Positions 11,855 to 20,217 of a DNA stretch of 64,000 nucleotides are shown here, piece after piece (position 1 is the stretch's first letter; each line of letters begins with the position of its first letter). The stretch is taken from assembly GCA_963575745.1 (NCBI GenBank), contig CAUYUJ010009524.1, forward strand, positions 220,135-284,134. Reading direction: 5' to 3'. The position numbers and the translations under genes were made by a program. A model generated the notes under the pieces. That model searched no databases and had not been told where the DNA came from. It saw nothing but the letters and a program-made list of their open reading frames with translations. Origin of the DNA: Prorocentrum cordatum (lineage: Eukaryota > Sar > Dinophyceae > Prorocentrales > Prorocentraceae).

Positions 11855-12826
11855 TCAGCGGACGAACAGCCCGTCCAACCGCTTTACTTCCCTCTCGGCT
11901 TCGAGGAACACGCCGAACGGTCCCAAGGCCGACCGTGGCAGCGGCTGTCCCGTGCTGAACAGCTCCTCAAATATACTCAGCATCTCCGCAACGGTCCACC
12001 TGGCCTCCAGAAGCTCCTTCTGCGCCTTCCGAGTGCCGCCTACGGAGCTCTGCATCGCCTCCCTGACCTTCAACATCGCCTTCGTGATCTTCATCGCCTC
12101 GGCCTTCAGCGCCGAAGCCGCATCCAAAGCAGCGGTCTCAATCTCGGGCTTCTCATTGTCCGTCTGGACGTCGACCACCGGTACCTTTGCCTCATCCGTG
12201 TCCTTCACCATCACCGCATCCAACTTCGAGTGCTCACCGACCATCTCGACGTGCACGACGCGCTCGGTCCTAGGCATCTCCGTGCGCCACACCTGCGCGG
12301 GAGCATACAGAGGCTCCGCACCGGCCGTGCCCTTCGGCTCGTGGGCGATGCTCTCGACGTCCTTCTGCATCTGCACCTCCACGAACGGGTCGTCCTTCAG
12401 CGCCTCGCCGATCTTCTCGACATCCGCTGCCTTCGCCCGACCGCGCACTCGACAAGGGCCTCCGTCCTTCTTGCCCATGAGGACGCCTTTTTCGTGCGCG
12501 ACGATGGTCGCCCAATCCGCACCTTGCCCCTGCACGCCCTCCTTGGTCGTCAGCGCAGGGAAAGGCGGGACGGTTGCCAGCCGCTCACCACCTGCGAGGC
12601 CGCTCGCCACCAGCGTCTCCCTGTGGATGCCGAGCCGGGGTCCAACAGCCGCAGCCTGGCTCCGCAAGGCCTCCCACGCCGCCAACTTGGCCTCCATCGG
12701 CCCCTCTGCCAGCGACTCCGCCAGCCCCTTCGCGTCGTCGCGCTCCTGCTCCACTTCCGAACCGATGTAGAACGGCTCGCTCGTCGCGTCCTCCCGCACC
12801 GGGACAGCGGGCGACGCGGAATCCAT
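11855..12826 (-). CDS. Unknown soluble protein, 323 codons, nested in fucosidase intron 2
   Basis: I do not recognise this protein. It has a balanced charged and aliphatic composition unlike the microsatellite frames, with helical stretches such as KITKAMLKVREAMQ, GTRKAQKELLEARWTVAEML and GVFLEAEREVKRLDGLF. The N-terminus reads MDSASPAVPVREDATSEPFY. The ATG follows directly after an in-frame TGA, and the same frame continues upstream as coding-like sequence (12830-13111). So this may be the C-terminal part of a longer gene interrupted by one stop rather than a protein starting here. The opposite strand also has long open frames, but their composition is Arg/Pro/Ser-rich, as expected for shadows. 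No signal peptide or membrane segment was seen. Confidence 0.5.
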   Translation of the reverse strand: MDSASPAVPVREDATSEPFYIGSEVEQERDDAKGLAESLAEGPMEAKLAAWEALRSQAAAVGPRLGIHRETLVASGLAGGERLATVPPFPALTTKEGVQGQGADWATIVAHEKGVLMGKKDGGPCRVRGRAKAADVEKIGEALKDDPFVEVQMQKDVESIAHEPKGTAGAEPLYAPAQVWRTEMPRTERVVHVEMVGEHSKLDAVMVKDTDEAKVPVVDVQTDNEKPEIETAALDAASALKAEAMKITKAMLKVREAMQSSVGGTRKAQKELLEARWTVAEMLSIFEELFSTGQPLPRSALGPFGVFLEAEREVKRLDGLFVR

Positions 12827-12829
12827 TCA

Positions 12830-13111
12830 CACGATCGCCTGGCCCCGGAACTGGGCGTCGGGCTGGGCGGTCAGCTGAGCGTCGCAATCCATGGAGCACG
12901 CCAAGCGGAGCGCCGTCTCTGACTCGAACTGCTCCGCTAGCTCGTTGCTGCTGCTCTGCTTGGTCTCCTCGGCGGCTCCAGGCAGCGGCGCCTCCGTGGT
13001 CCCCTCGACCAGCGGCACCTCGCCGACCAACTTCACCGAGAAGAGCCTGTCGATGCTGCTCTCGGCCAGCACCCACGCGTGCACGTCCGCGCAGATGCCG
13101 CCCTTCCGCAG
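12830..13111 (-). pseudogene. Upstream exon of the minus-strand unknown gene, ending in an in-frame TGA
   Basis: Read on the minus strand the frame gives LRKGGICADVHAWVL, AESSIDRLFSVKLVGEVPLV and later SETALRLACSMDCDAQL, ending GQAIV before TGA (12827-12829), immediately followed by the ATG of the 11855-12826 frame. The composition matches the downstream part, so the TGA looks like a break in one gene. Recoding cannot be excluded but nothing supports it. The upstream edge lies inside a 45-bp direct repeat (see the insert at 13112-13278). Confidence 0.42.
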
Positions 13112-13278
13112 TTCCTCACCACCCACCAAACCACCCCAACCCAACCCGAAGGCCTCAATTTGCCCTCCATTTCCAGTGGGGGGGGGCGGGAAACATCGAA
13201 AAAACACATATGGAACCCTTCCCCCCCCAAACCGAAATTCGGGTCTTCGGGTTGGGTTGGGGTGGTCTGGTAGATAGT
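13112..13278 (-). mobile_element. Introner-like insert with 27-bp terminal inverted repeats
   Basis: Inverted repeats at 13125-13151 and 13245-13271 match at 26 of 27 positions; the core is ACCACCCCAACCCAACCCGA. The insert is flanked by 45-bp direct repeats (13067-13111 and 13279-13323, 42/45 identical) that both encode LRKGGIC..HAW. The 212-nt offset between them breaks the frame, so only removal of one repeat plus the insert restores continuity (PLLE-LRKGGICADVHAWVL). It behaves as an intron bounded by a direct repeat. Confidence 0.6.
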
Positions 13279-13323
13279 CAGCGCCCACGCGTGCACGCCC
13301 ACGCAGATGCCGCCCTTCCGCAG

Positions 13324-13480
13324 CTCCAGCAGCGGCTTCGCCATCTCCCTTCCGCCCGGTCTTGCGGGTCCAGACGACCCGTCCTCAAGGCCGCAGGGGC
13401 TGCCCGCACGGCGGCGGCCCACGTGAAGCGCCGGGAGCTGGGCTGCCCAGAAGCAGGCAAAGGTGCTTGCTCCCTTGGGC
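13324..13480 (-). pseudogene. Possible first exon fragment of the minus-strand unknown gene
   Basis: The minus-strand frame leading into the second 45-bp repeat reads GREMAKPLLE. Upstream, coding character fades into a long GGA/TCC microsatellite at about 13495, so the true start was not found. It may be a truncated gene. Confidence 0.3.
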
Positions 13481-13494
13481 CCAGGTGGCTTGAG

Positions 13495-13735
13495 AGGAGG
13501 AGGAGGAGGAGGAGGAGGAGGAGGAGGAGGAGGAGGAGGAGGAGGAGGAGGAGGAGGAGGAGGAGGAGGAGGAGGAGGAGGAGGAGCGAGAGGACGAGGA
13601 GGAGGAGGACGCGAGGAGGAGGAGGAGGAGGAGGAGGGGGGAGGAGGAGGAGGCGGCGGCGGCGGAGGAGGCGGAGGAGGCGGAGGCGGAGGAGGAGGAG
13701 GAGGAGGTGGAGGAGGAGAAAGAGGAGGAGGACCA
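13495..13735. repeat. GGA trinucleotide tract
   Basis: About 240 bp of GGA with GGC interruptions. Poly-Gly, poly-Glu and poly-Arg frames on the plus strand and poly-Pro, poly-Leu and poly-Ser frames on the minus strand are artefacts. Confidence 0.95.
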
Positions 13736-14435
13736 GTGTAAACCCAAGCGTCATCAACGATGTTGGAATAAACCCTCCCTCCAAGCTCCCTCTTCATAGG
13801 CCCCTACAAGGGTTCATTTCCACTGAGAGAACTGCTTCGTTGGAAGATAACCCTTTGAAGACCCTGATGCATGCCAAAACATCGTTCTCGGGATTCCAAC
13901 GCCACGGATCAACCTGACTGTTTCGTCCTAACGATCCTGAATCGCACCAGAACGCCATTCTTGGGACTTCAACGCCGCGCATCAACGTAACTGTTGCGCC
14001 CTCATATTCCTGAACCCTTCCAAAGCACCATGTCTGGTACGCTGGTCATGGGAATTCGTGAAATTCTTGCCATATTTTACAACGAATGTGCGCGGCGCTG
14101 AGGCGAGAGTAACATTTTGGAAAGTAACCGCCCTCACTCCGTGAAGTTCTTGTGATATTTTGAAACGAATGTGCGCGGCGCTAAGGCGAGAGTCACATTT
14201 GGAAAAGGGACCGCCCTCAATCCGTGAAGCTCTTGCAACTTTTTTTAAATGAATGTGCGTGGCGCTGAGGCGAAAGCCACATTTCGAAGACCACCCGCCC
14301 TCCATTTGTGAAGCCGTTGCCATTTTTTGAGCTTCAGGGTCATACATCGTAAGGAAGTCTCAGGCGAAACGCCCAGACCTTCCTAAAAACTGGCCTCGGG
14401 GTGCGACAGGGAGAAGTTTTTTTATAAGGAAAAGG
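13736..14435 (+). repeat. Composite repeat unit B, copy 1
   Basis: In order: a leader of about 310 bp (ACCAGTGTAAACCCAAG to CATGTCTGGTACGCTG), three to four about 82-bp satellite-B monomers (CGAATGTGCGCGGCGCTGAG), and a tail of about 100 bp (TCATACATCGTAAGGAAGTC, CAGGCGAAACGCCCAGA) running into GGA repeats. The same order recurs at 14751-15296. Confidence 0.75.
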
Positions 14436-14439
14436 GATG

Positions 14440-14625
14440 GAGGAGGAGGAGGAGGAGGAGGAGGAGGAGGAGGAGGAGGAGGAGGAGGAGGAGGAAGAGA
14501 GGAGGAGGAGGAGGAGGAGGAGGAGTTGGAGGAGGATGAGGGGGAGGAGACGGAGGAGGAGGAGGAGGAGGAGGAGGGAGGAGAGGAGGAGGAGGAGGAG
14601 GAGAGGGAGGAGGAGGGGAGGAGGA

Positions 14626-14659
<34 letters not shown>

Positions 14660-14750
14660 CGGCGGCGGCGGAGGTGGCGGAGGCGGAGGCGGAGGCGGAG
14701 GCGGAGGCGGAGGAGGAGGAGGAGGAGGAGAAAGAGGAGGAGGAGGAGGA
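14440..14750. repeat. GGA trinucleotide tract
   Basis: GGA repeats separating composite units B1 and B2, with no coding content. Confidence 0.95.
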
Positions 14751-15296
14751 CCAGTGTAAACCCAAGAATCATCAACGATTTTGGAATAAGCCCTCCCTCC
14801 AAGCTCCCTCTTCATAGGCCCCATACAAGGGTTCATTTCCACTGAGAAAACTGCTTCGCTGGAAGACAACCGTTTGCAGACCCTGATGCATGCCAAAGCA
14901 TCGTTCTCGGGATTCCAATGCCAAGGATCAGCCAGACTGTTGCGTCTTAACGATCCCGAATCGCACCAGAACGCCATTCTTGGGACTTCAACGCCGCGCA
15001 TCAACGTAACTGTTGCGCCTTCATATTCCTGAGCCCTTCCAAAACACCATGTCTGGTACGCTGATCATGGGAATCCGTGAAACTCTTGTTTTAAAACGAA
15101 TGTGCGCGGCGCTGAGGCGAGAGCCACATTTTGAAAAGTTACCGCCCTCACTCCGTGAAGTTCTTGTGATAGTTTGAAACGAATGTGCGCGGCGCTTCAG
15201 GGTCATACATCTTAAGGAAGTCCCAGGCGAAACGCCCAGAGCGCCCTAAAAACTGGCCTCCAGGTGCGCAGGGAGAAGTTGTTTATGAGGAAAAGG
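14751..15296 (+). repeat. Composite repeat unit B, copy 2 (tandem duplicate)
   Basis: Close copy of 13736-14435 with fewer satellite-B monomers. Leader, satellite and tail are in the same order and orientation. Confidence 0.78.
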
Positions 15297-15535
15297 AATG
15301 GAGGAGGAGAAGGAGGAGGAGGAGGAGGAGGAGGAGGAGGAGCAGGAGGAGCAGGAGGAGCAGGAGGGGAGGAGGAGGGAGGAGGAGGAGGAGAGGAGGA
15401 GGGAAGGAGGAGGAGTAGGAGGAGGAGGAGGAGGAGGAGGAGGAGGAGGCGCAGGCGGAGGCGGAGGAGGAGGAGGAGGAGGAGGAGGAGGAGGAGGAGG
15501 AGGAGGAGGAGGAGGGAGAAGGAGGAGGAGAAGGC
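15297..15535. repeat. GGA trinucleotide tract
   Basis: GGA/GCA repeats following the tail of composite unit B2. Confidence 0.95.
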
Positions 15536-15737
15536 GGGAGGGGTGGTCCTGGCGCAGCAACTGGCCTCCTCGGCGGCCGTCGCTTCCGAGGGCGGCTCGA
15601 CTCCGGGGGACGTCAACGGACCACTTAGCCCATCATCCTGGCTAGACCTATGCGCTGGGTGTGGGGCGTGGGTTAAGAGATGGGCCCAGCCAGGAGGGTC
15701 TGGTGGGCAGTTGGCGTCGCCCGACTCCCCAACACCC

Positions 15738-15935
15738 AGCATGAAGCGAGGAACAACCACTGATTGCATCAACATGTTTTTTCGGAGGTCCGCGGATTTC
15801 CTGGGTCGGCGCTGGACACCCTGGGTGGTGCCTCCAGCGCCGCCCCTGGCGCGCGCCAGAGGAGGGAGGTCCAGCGCCAGCCCAAAAATCTGCGCACCTG
15901 TTGCTGCCATCAAAGGAACGGGGTCCAGGAGGAAA
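15738..15935 (+). repeat. Introner-like relative of the 190-nt fucosidase intron 5
   Basis: Blocks GAAGCGAGGAACAAC, GCATCAACATG, TCGGAGGTCCG, GGATTTCCTGGGTCGGCGC, GGTGCCTCC and GGTCCAGCGCC occur in the same order as in the intron at 24576-24765 (GAAGAAGAAACAAC, GCATCAAGATG, TCGGAGCTCCG and so on). It is thus a second copy of an intron sequence inside another intron. The 15536-15737 stretch before it is coding-like on the plus strand (LAQQLASSAAVASEGG) but unassigned. Confidence 0.5.
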
Positions 15936-16121
15936 GGGGTCCTGGAGTCTGTTCCTCGTTTTTGGGCCAGGGGGGGCCCTCCCCACGTCCCAGGACCGTG
16001 AACAAGACGACCCAGGGTGAGAAGCTGATCCCAGGGAATGCCCCAGGGTCCAGGGCCAGACTTCCGCCAGGGCCCGTTGCATTCGTGCCAGCGCCCCCTC
16101 TCTCTGAACTGGGCGGTGCGC

Positions 16122-16241
16122 AGAGAGGGCGGAAGTCTTCTTAGAAGCACCCTGCTTCGTAGAAGTCTCGGGCCTTGTCTGTAGATGTTCGGCCCGCGCC
16201 TTCTAAGAAGCAGCCTCTTTCCAAGGAGCCTTTCCCTCTCT
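16122..16241 (+). repeat. Foldback element, family F1
   Basis: Arms AGAGAGGG...CTTCTTAGAAG and CTTCTAAGAAG...CCCTCTCT surround a loop with TTGTCTGTAGATG. Related copies lie at 17523-17636, about 25070-25170 and 52871-52983. Confidence 0.65.
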
Positions 16242-16817
16242 CCCCCTACTCCCCTCTACGCGCGCTGTCATCATCCTCTCGATGGTCCACGGGAAGTGGA
16301 GCAGTCTAACGTTCGGGTGATGTTCGAAGTGCCCCTGGCCCAAGATGCCCCCAGCTTTTCGCTCAAGTGTGGAGCCCCTGGGTCCCTCTGGGCCTCGTGA
16401 GTGGTGCTCTGGAGGCGGTGGGAGCCTCCTTGGAAATCCTGGGGGCACCTTGGGTCAGTGGCACTTTCGGCAACTCCCGAAATGTAGATCTTACCTCGTT
16501 GATCTCGCCGATCATGCTGCAGTCCTTGTGGGCCCTCAGTGCGCCTTCTCCCGCGAACTGAGGGGCTTCGGGCAGCAAGCAGACGCCAGCGTCAGCACGC
16601 GTATTCTGGACCATCGATTCTTCCAGGGGGATGTGTCGGGGGCAACGTTAGGGATGGATAGGCTCAGGGAGGGATGCATCGACCCCCAATCGCCCGTTGA
16701 TCGCCAATTAGGGCCCGATAGTCCTTCCCGCTTCTCTGTCGGTGGCCTATCGCCGATCTATCGGCGTGAGCCAGTCCCCCGATCGTTCCCCCTCATTGGG
16801 ATGGTACTCCTTCGGCT
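16242..16817. other. Distal part of intron 2 without a gene
   Basis: Unique to low-copy sequence. 16660-16770 resembles 35500-35600 and 53550-53640 (CTATCGGCG and GATCGCC blocks), a minor dispersed repeat. The intron ends CTCCTTCGGCT, complementary to its start. Confidence 0.35.
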
Positions 16818-16872
16818 CCCCGTGGTCTGCCCTGGGCCGGACTGCATGGGGCATCTCTGGGAGGGCGGAATG
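16818..16872 (+). CDS. GH29 alpha-L-fucosidase, exon 3
   Basis: Encodes PVVCPGPDCMGHLWEGGM. The P-G-P-D(C) turn after the WWD strand is usual in this GH29 subgroup. The exon joins exon 4 across GGAATG, present in phase at both edges (16867-16872 and 17048-17053), giving GGMGTYPVW. The intron between them (16873-17053, 181 nt) starts CCGGGGGCGTCC and ends GGGCGCACCCGG, so its ends can pair. No GT or AG is available at any position within the shared hexamer. Confidence 0.58.
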
Positions 16873-17053
16873 CCGGGGGCGTCCAAGAAGAGGGTGATCA
16901 CCAGGGGGTGGGGGCCATGAAGTCTCCCAGATTTCATTGCCCCCGCTTTGAGCACGTCCCCTGGCACCCACTCGTCGGCGCACGTGCCTCAGGCCACGAT
17001 GCTGCGACCCACCCCCCTTCCTGGCCTCCCTCTCCTGGGCGCACCCGGGAATG
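16873..17053 (+). other. Short nonconventional intron (fucosidase intron 3)
   Basis: This 181-nt intron is free of microsatellite and is probably the least altered of the set. Its terminal about 20 nt are complementary: CCGGGGGCGTCCAAGAAGAG against the reverse complement of 17028-17047. Relatives of its body lie at 3985-4195 and 51690-51795. Confidence 0.55.
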
Positions 17054-17160
17054 GGCACCTACCCCGTGTGGCTCACCTGCGCCGAGTCCGCCGCCGAGCC
17101 GGGCACCTGCTTCTCTCGCGACGGGGTCAAGGGCGGGGGCATCTTTATGCCGCGCGAGAC
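17054..17160 (+). CDS. GH29 alpha-L-fucosidase, exon 4
   Basis: Encodes GTYPVWLTCAES, AAEPGTCFSRDGVKG and GGIFMPRET. GH29 enzymes have the sequence YP-W followed by a (V/I)F-P-E block just before the GWFW strand. Third positions are G/C-rich. It joins exon 5 at the shared pentamer GAGAC (17156-17160 and 24474-24478, same phase), giving MPRETCVTPTSSGWF. The 7,318-nt intron contains satellites and the processed retrogene. Confidence 0.62.
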
Positions 17161-17369
17161 CCGGCAGGGCTTCGGGCGTGCGCACAGGCGGCCTCCCCGG
17201 AGGCACTTTGGCTGCCCTCCGCAGGTCCACGGGGCACCCGCATGCCGCGAAGGGCGCGAAGCAGCCGGGTCCCGAGGGAGGCGGGCCTTGCAGTGCGACA
17301 GCACCGGAGAGCCTCGAGCCGGCCCAGAGGCTTCTGATCCCAGCCCCGCCCCCCCAGTATACTCTCTGC

Positions 17370-17373
<4 letters not shown>

Positions 17374-17409
<36 letters not shown>
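17374..17409. repeat. CGT trinucleotide tract
   Basis: About twelve CGT/TCG units inside intron 4, opening a poly-Ser frame on the plus strand as an artefact. Confidence 0.9.
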
Positions 17410-17412
<3 letters not shown>

Positions 17413-17522
17413 GAGGCGTTTCTCCTCGTCCTCGGGCTCTCGGGGCCCTCGCCTGGGCCACGGGGCCGTCCACTGGTACGGCTCGGGAGGAAGCCGGCCA
17501 TGCCCAGGCGGGGGCAGGGAGA

Positions 17523-17636
17523 GGGGGGAAGGCTTCTTAGGATCCCCCCTGCTTCTTCGAAGGCGCTGGCTTTGTCTGTAGATGCAGGGCGGGGCGCCTT
17601 TTAAGAAGCGGCCTCCTTCTAAGAAGTCTTCCCCCC
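17523..17636 (+). repeat. Foldback element, family F1
   Basis: The outer arms GGGGGGAAGGCTTCTTAG and CTAAGAAGTCTTCCCCCC pair at 17 of 18 positions. The inner loop carries TTGTCTGTAGATGC as in the 16.1-kb copy. Confidence 0.7.
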
Positions 17637-17649
17637 TCCCCCTACGCCT

Positions 17650-17907
17650 CAGTGGCAGGTCCGCATGCGTCCCCCCGCCCATTTATGGCCCCATAGAGAG
17701 CTTCACGGAGGGCTCCAGTGGCAAGGTCCGCATGCGTCTCCCCGCCTATCTCGGCTCACCCCCACACGGCTCGTGGTCCCATAGGGAGCTTCACCTGCAC
17801 CTGAGTCCCCATTGGCAGGGTCCGCATGCGTCCCCCCGCCCATTTCGGCACACCCCGCAAACGCTTCGTGGCCCCATAGGGGGCTCCACCGAATGCCCAA
17901 GTGCCAG
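17650..17907 (+). repeat. Satellite A array, interrupted by the retrogene
   Basis: About three monomers of the roughly 89-bp unit with the landmark GTGGCCCCATAGGGAGCTCC. The last one stops after ATGCCCAAGTGCCAG (17893-17907) and resumes with the same 15 bases at 19084. Confidence 0.8.
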
Positions 17908-19083
17908 CATTTTGGCTCAAGCGGTCGCATGCCGCGCCTCCGCCTCGGCCGTCCGCCCCGGGATGGCTGGCCTGCGCGCGGCTAGAGGGGCTTGCACGGC
18001 CGCCGAGGACCTCGCGCTGCTGGTGCGCGCGGCGGTCCGAGGTGCCGTGGACGCGGGGGCTCCTCGGCGCACTGTTGCTGCGGTGGCGCGCTCCGCGCTG
18101 TCGGCGGCTGCCTTCGCGGCAGGCGCCGCGGCGCGGCCTGCGCCTGCAGTGGCGGCTGCGCCTCGGGAGCCCAACGACACCAATAAGGAGCGACGCCGCA
18201 GGAGGCGGGCGAGGCTGGCGGCGCGGCGCGCTGCGGCTGGTGCTCTTCCTGAGGCGGTGGCCCCTGCCGCGGGCGCGGCGGGCGGGGCGGGCGCTCCTGG
18301 TCATGAAGTTCGGGGAGTTGCTCTTCGCGGAGGCGGTCCCGCTGCTGGGCCCCGCTGGGTCGCCGACAGCGGCGGCGACGACGACGCGATGGGCGGGTCC
18401 CTGGACGACGAGTGGGCCGACGGCCTGCCTCCTCGCGCCTCTCGGGGGTCGCGGAGGAGGCGGGGCCGGCGGCGGGCGCTGCCGGAGGAGGCTGCTCCGG
18501 GTGCAGCGGCGGCGGCGGCGGCAGGCGCGGGCCTCGGCCCGCCTGCCGAGGCGGCGGCGGCTTCCCTGGGGCTCCCTCGGGTCGCGTTGGGGGCGGTGGC
18601 GGCGGCGGCGGGCCCCCTGGAGGCGGTGCGCGCCGCGCTGCCCGTCGGCGAGCTGGCGGCCCTGGCCTCCGTCGAGGCGTGCCAGGGCGTGCGGGTGGCC
18701 GCCGACGGCGCCCTGCTCCGCGCGCAGCCGCCCTCGGAGGCGATGCGCGAGGAGGTCCAGCGCATGCTGGACCTGGTGCTCCCGCACTAGGTCCTCGCGC
18801 TAGCGGGGGTGCCGCCCCTTCGGGGGGTCTAGGCCCCGCTCCGCCCTACCCTTCGGCGGTGGGGCTCGGCCTGGCGGCCGCCGCGCGCGCGCTCGGCGGC
18901 CTCGCGGGCCTCGCGGGCGGCGGCGGGCCCCGCCCTAGGCGCGGGCGGCCGCGGCGCCCTCCCTCGGCGTCCTCGGCCTCGCGTTCGCGGTCGCGGACGG
19001 CGTGGGTCTCCTGCTGGCTGGCGCGTCGGCGGGAGGGAGTGCGGATCCGAGGGCCGCCCTCGGTCAGCCTACACTTAAAAAAC
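17908..19083 (+). mobile_element. Processed retrogene with spliced-leader remnant and target-site duplication
   Basis: The insertion begins CATTTTGGCTCAAG (17908-17921), the last 14 nt of the dinoflagellate spliced leader. It ends in six A residues (19077-19082) followed by C. The flanks are identical 15-bp repeats ATGCCCAAGTGCCAG (17893-17907 and 19084-19098) that lie inside one satellite-A monomer. These are the marks of reverse transcription and genomic insertion of a trans-spliced, polyadenylated mRNA. The machinery is inferred to be an autonomous LINE-type element elsewhere. Confidence 0.85.
17963..18790 (+). CDS. Unknown Ala/Arg-rich protein, 275 codons, carried by the retrogene
   Basis: The frame starts at the first ATG in good context, 41 nt after the spliced-leader remnant, and runs uninterrupted to TAG. 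Residues about 15-30 form a helix-like block (AEDLALLVRAAVRGAV), then GAPRRTVAAVARSAL, a basic stretch around residues 76-90 (KERRRRRRARL), an acidic patch (DSGGDDDA) and a C-terminal segment with SEAMREEVQRMLDLVL. There is no signal peptide or membrane helix. The function is unknown. The N-terminal helix plus APRRTVAAVA resembles a module I recall from dinoflagellate predicted proteins, but this was not checked. The region 18791-19076 is its 3' UTR. Whether it is still expressed inside the fucosidase intron cannot be told. Confidence 0.6.
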   Translation: MAGLRAARGACTAAEDLALLVRAAVRGAVDAGAPRRTVAAVARSALSAAAFAAGAAARPAPAVAAAPREPNDTNKERRRRRRARLAARRAAAGALPEAVAPAAGAAGGAGAPGHEVRGVALRGGGPAAGPRWVADSGGDDDAMGGSLDDEWADGLPPRASRGSRRRRGRRRALPEEAAPGAAAAAAAGAGLGPPAEAAAASLGLPRVALGAVAAAAGPLEAVRAALPVGELAALASVEACQGVRVAADGALLRAQPPSEAMREEVQRMLDLVLPH

Positions 19084-19205
19084 ATGCCCAAGTGCCAGGG
19101 TCCCCATGCGTCCTCCCGCCCAGGGAGCTCCACCGAAGAGGATACGCACCACTGCGGTACTCACAGCTGCATATGATTGGGTCCTTCGCCAGGATGATTT
19201 TTTGA
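19084..19205 (+). repeat. End of satellite A array with its 3' module
   Basis: The interrupted monomer resumes here and ends in the module CTCACAGCTGCATATGATTG...TCGCCAGGATGATTTTTT, which recurs behind other satellite-A arrays at about 24265, 42497 and 44421. Confidence 0.7.
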
Positions 19206-19237
19206 GTGCGCGGTCCCCAGAAGTCCTTTCCCCAGGA

Positions 19238-19620
19238 CCATCCTGTGGTGTTGGGTCCTCGTTTTGAATCAGCAGCGCCGGCCTCCTTCCCCCCTTCCCT
19301 CCTTCCCTCCTTCCCTCCTTCCTTCCCTCCTCCTCACCCTCCTCCCTCCGCTCCTCCACCGCCCAACTTTGGTGTGTGGCCCCATAGGGAGCTCCACCTA
19401 AGGCCCCAGTGGTTGGGCCTGTGTGCCGCCACTAACCCCTTTGAGTACACCCCTTTCACATTTCGTGGTCCCATAGGGAGCTCCACCCTGGGCCACAGTG
19501 GTTGCGCCCGCAGGCCGCCGCCACCCAATTTGGTCAGAGCTCTCACACGTTTCGTGGCCCTATAGGGAGCTTCGCCGGAGGCCCCAGCGGTTGTGCCCGC
19601 ATGCCGCCACATCCCAATTT
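19238..19620 (+). repeat. Composite repeat unit A, short copy
   Basis: The 5' module CCATCCTGTGGTGTTGGGTC, then a CCTT-rich simple repeat, then three satellite-A monomers. The same module precedes arrays at 41.5 and 42.9 kb. Confidence 0.7.
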
Positions 19621-20217
19621 GGCATCGACGCCAACTCCAACGCCTACGCCTAACTACCCCGGCGCCGACGCTGGAGCCTCCGCCAGTGCCGACGCTGGCA
19701 CCGACAGTAGCAACAACGCTTGCGCCTACGTCCCTGCCTGGTTCGACTTCTGGTGGGCGTCCAGACCGTTACGACCACCGCCTACGCCAGCACCGACGCC
19801 AGCACCGACGCCGTCATCACCAACGCCAGCGCCAACACCCGGGCCGACGCCAGCACCGACGCCAGCACCTAAACCGGCGCTTGCACTGGCTCCAACGCCA
19901 GCCCTTACACCATCATCGATGCCAGCACCAACGCCAACTCCAACGTCGACGCCTCCGCCAGTGCCGGCGCCAACACCATTGCCAATATCAACGCCTGTGC
20001 CTACGCTGGCACCAACGGCAGCGCCTACGACAGTGCCGGCGGCGCCGACGTCAGCACCGATGCCAGTACCAACGCTTGCGCCTACGCCGGCACCAACGCC
20101 AGCGCCTACACCAGCTCCGACGTCAGCAGTAGAACGGCGACGTCCGCGGCCGCTCTCACGGTGAGCTTCACGACAGGCAACACCACGCTGACCAGCAATG
20201 CGTCTGCTTTCGAGTAG
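19621..20217 (+). pseudogene. Minisatellite-derived coding-like tract ending in a non-repetitive C-terminus
   Basis: GCC-phased 15-18-bp units (GCCAACGCCAGC, GCCTAC) encode Asn/Ala/Ser/Thr/Asp repeats in one frame (after a TAA at 19870) and Pro-Thr-Ala-Pro repeats in another. The first frame continues into non-repetitive sequence TATSAAALTVSFTTGNTTLT and stops at TAG 20215-20217. Earlier in-frame stops at 19651, 19708 and 19870 argue against an intact gene. It may be a degenerate low-complexity extracellular-type protein or only a minisatellite. Confidence 0.25.

Noticed and set aside
11541-12922. Plus-strand frames of 409 and 425 codons opposite the minus-strand ORF
   Set aside because: Arg/Pro/Ser/Leu-rich composition typical of the antisense of a GC-rich gene. 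The minus frame has the protein-like composition.
17464-17500. Possible fucosidase exon encoding GAVHWYGSG
   Set aside because: The exon at 24479-24575 encodes the expected SSGWF strand, joins exon 4 in phase at GAGAC and has much better paired intron ends.
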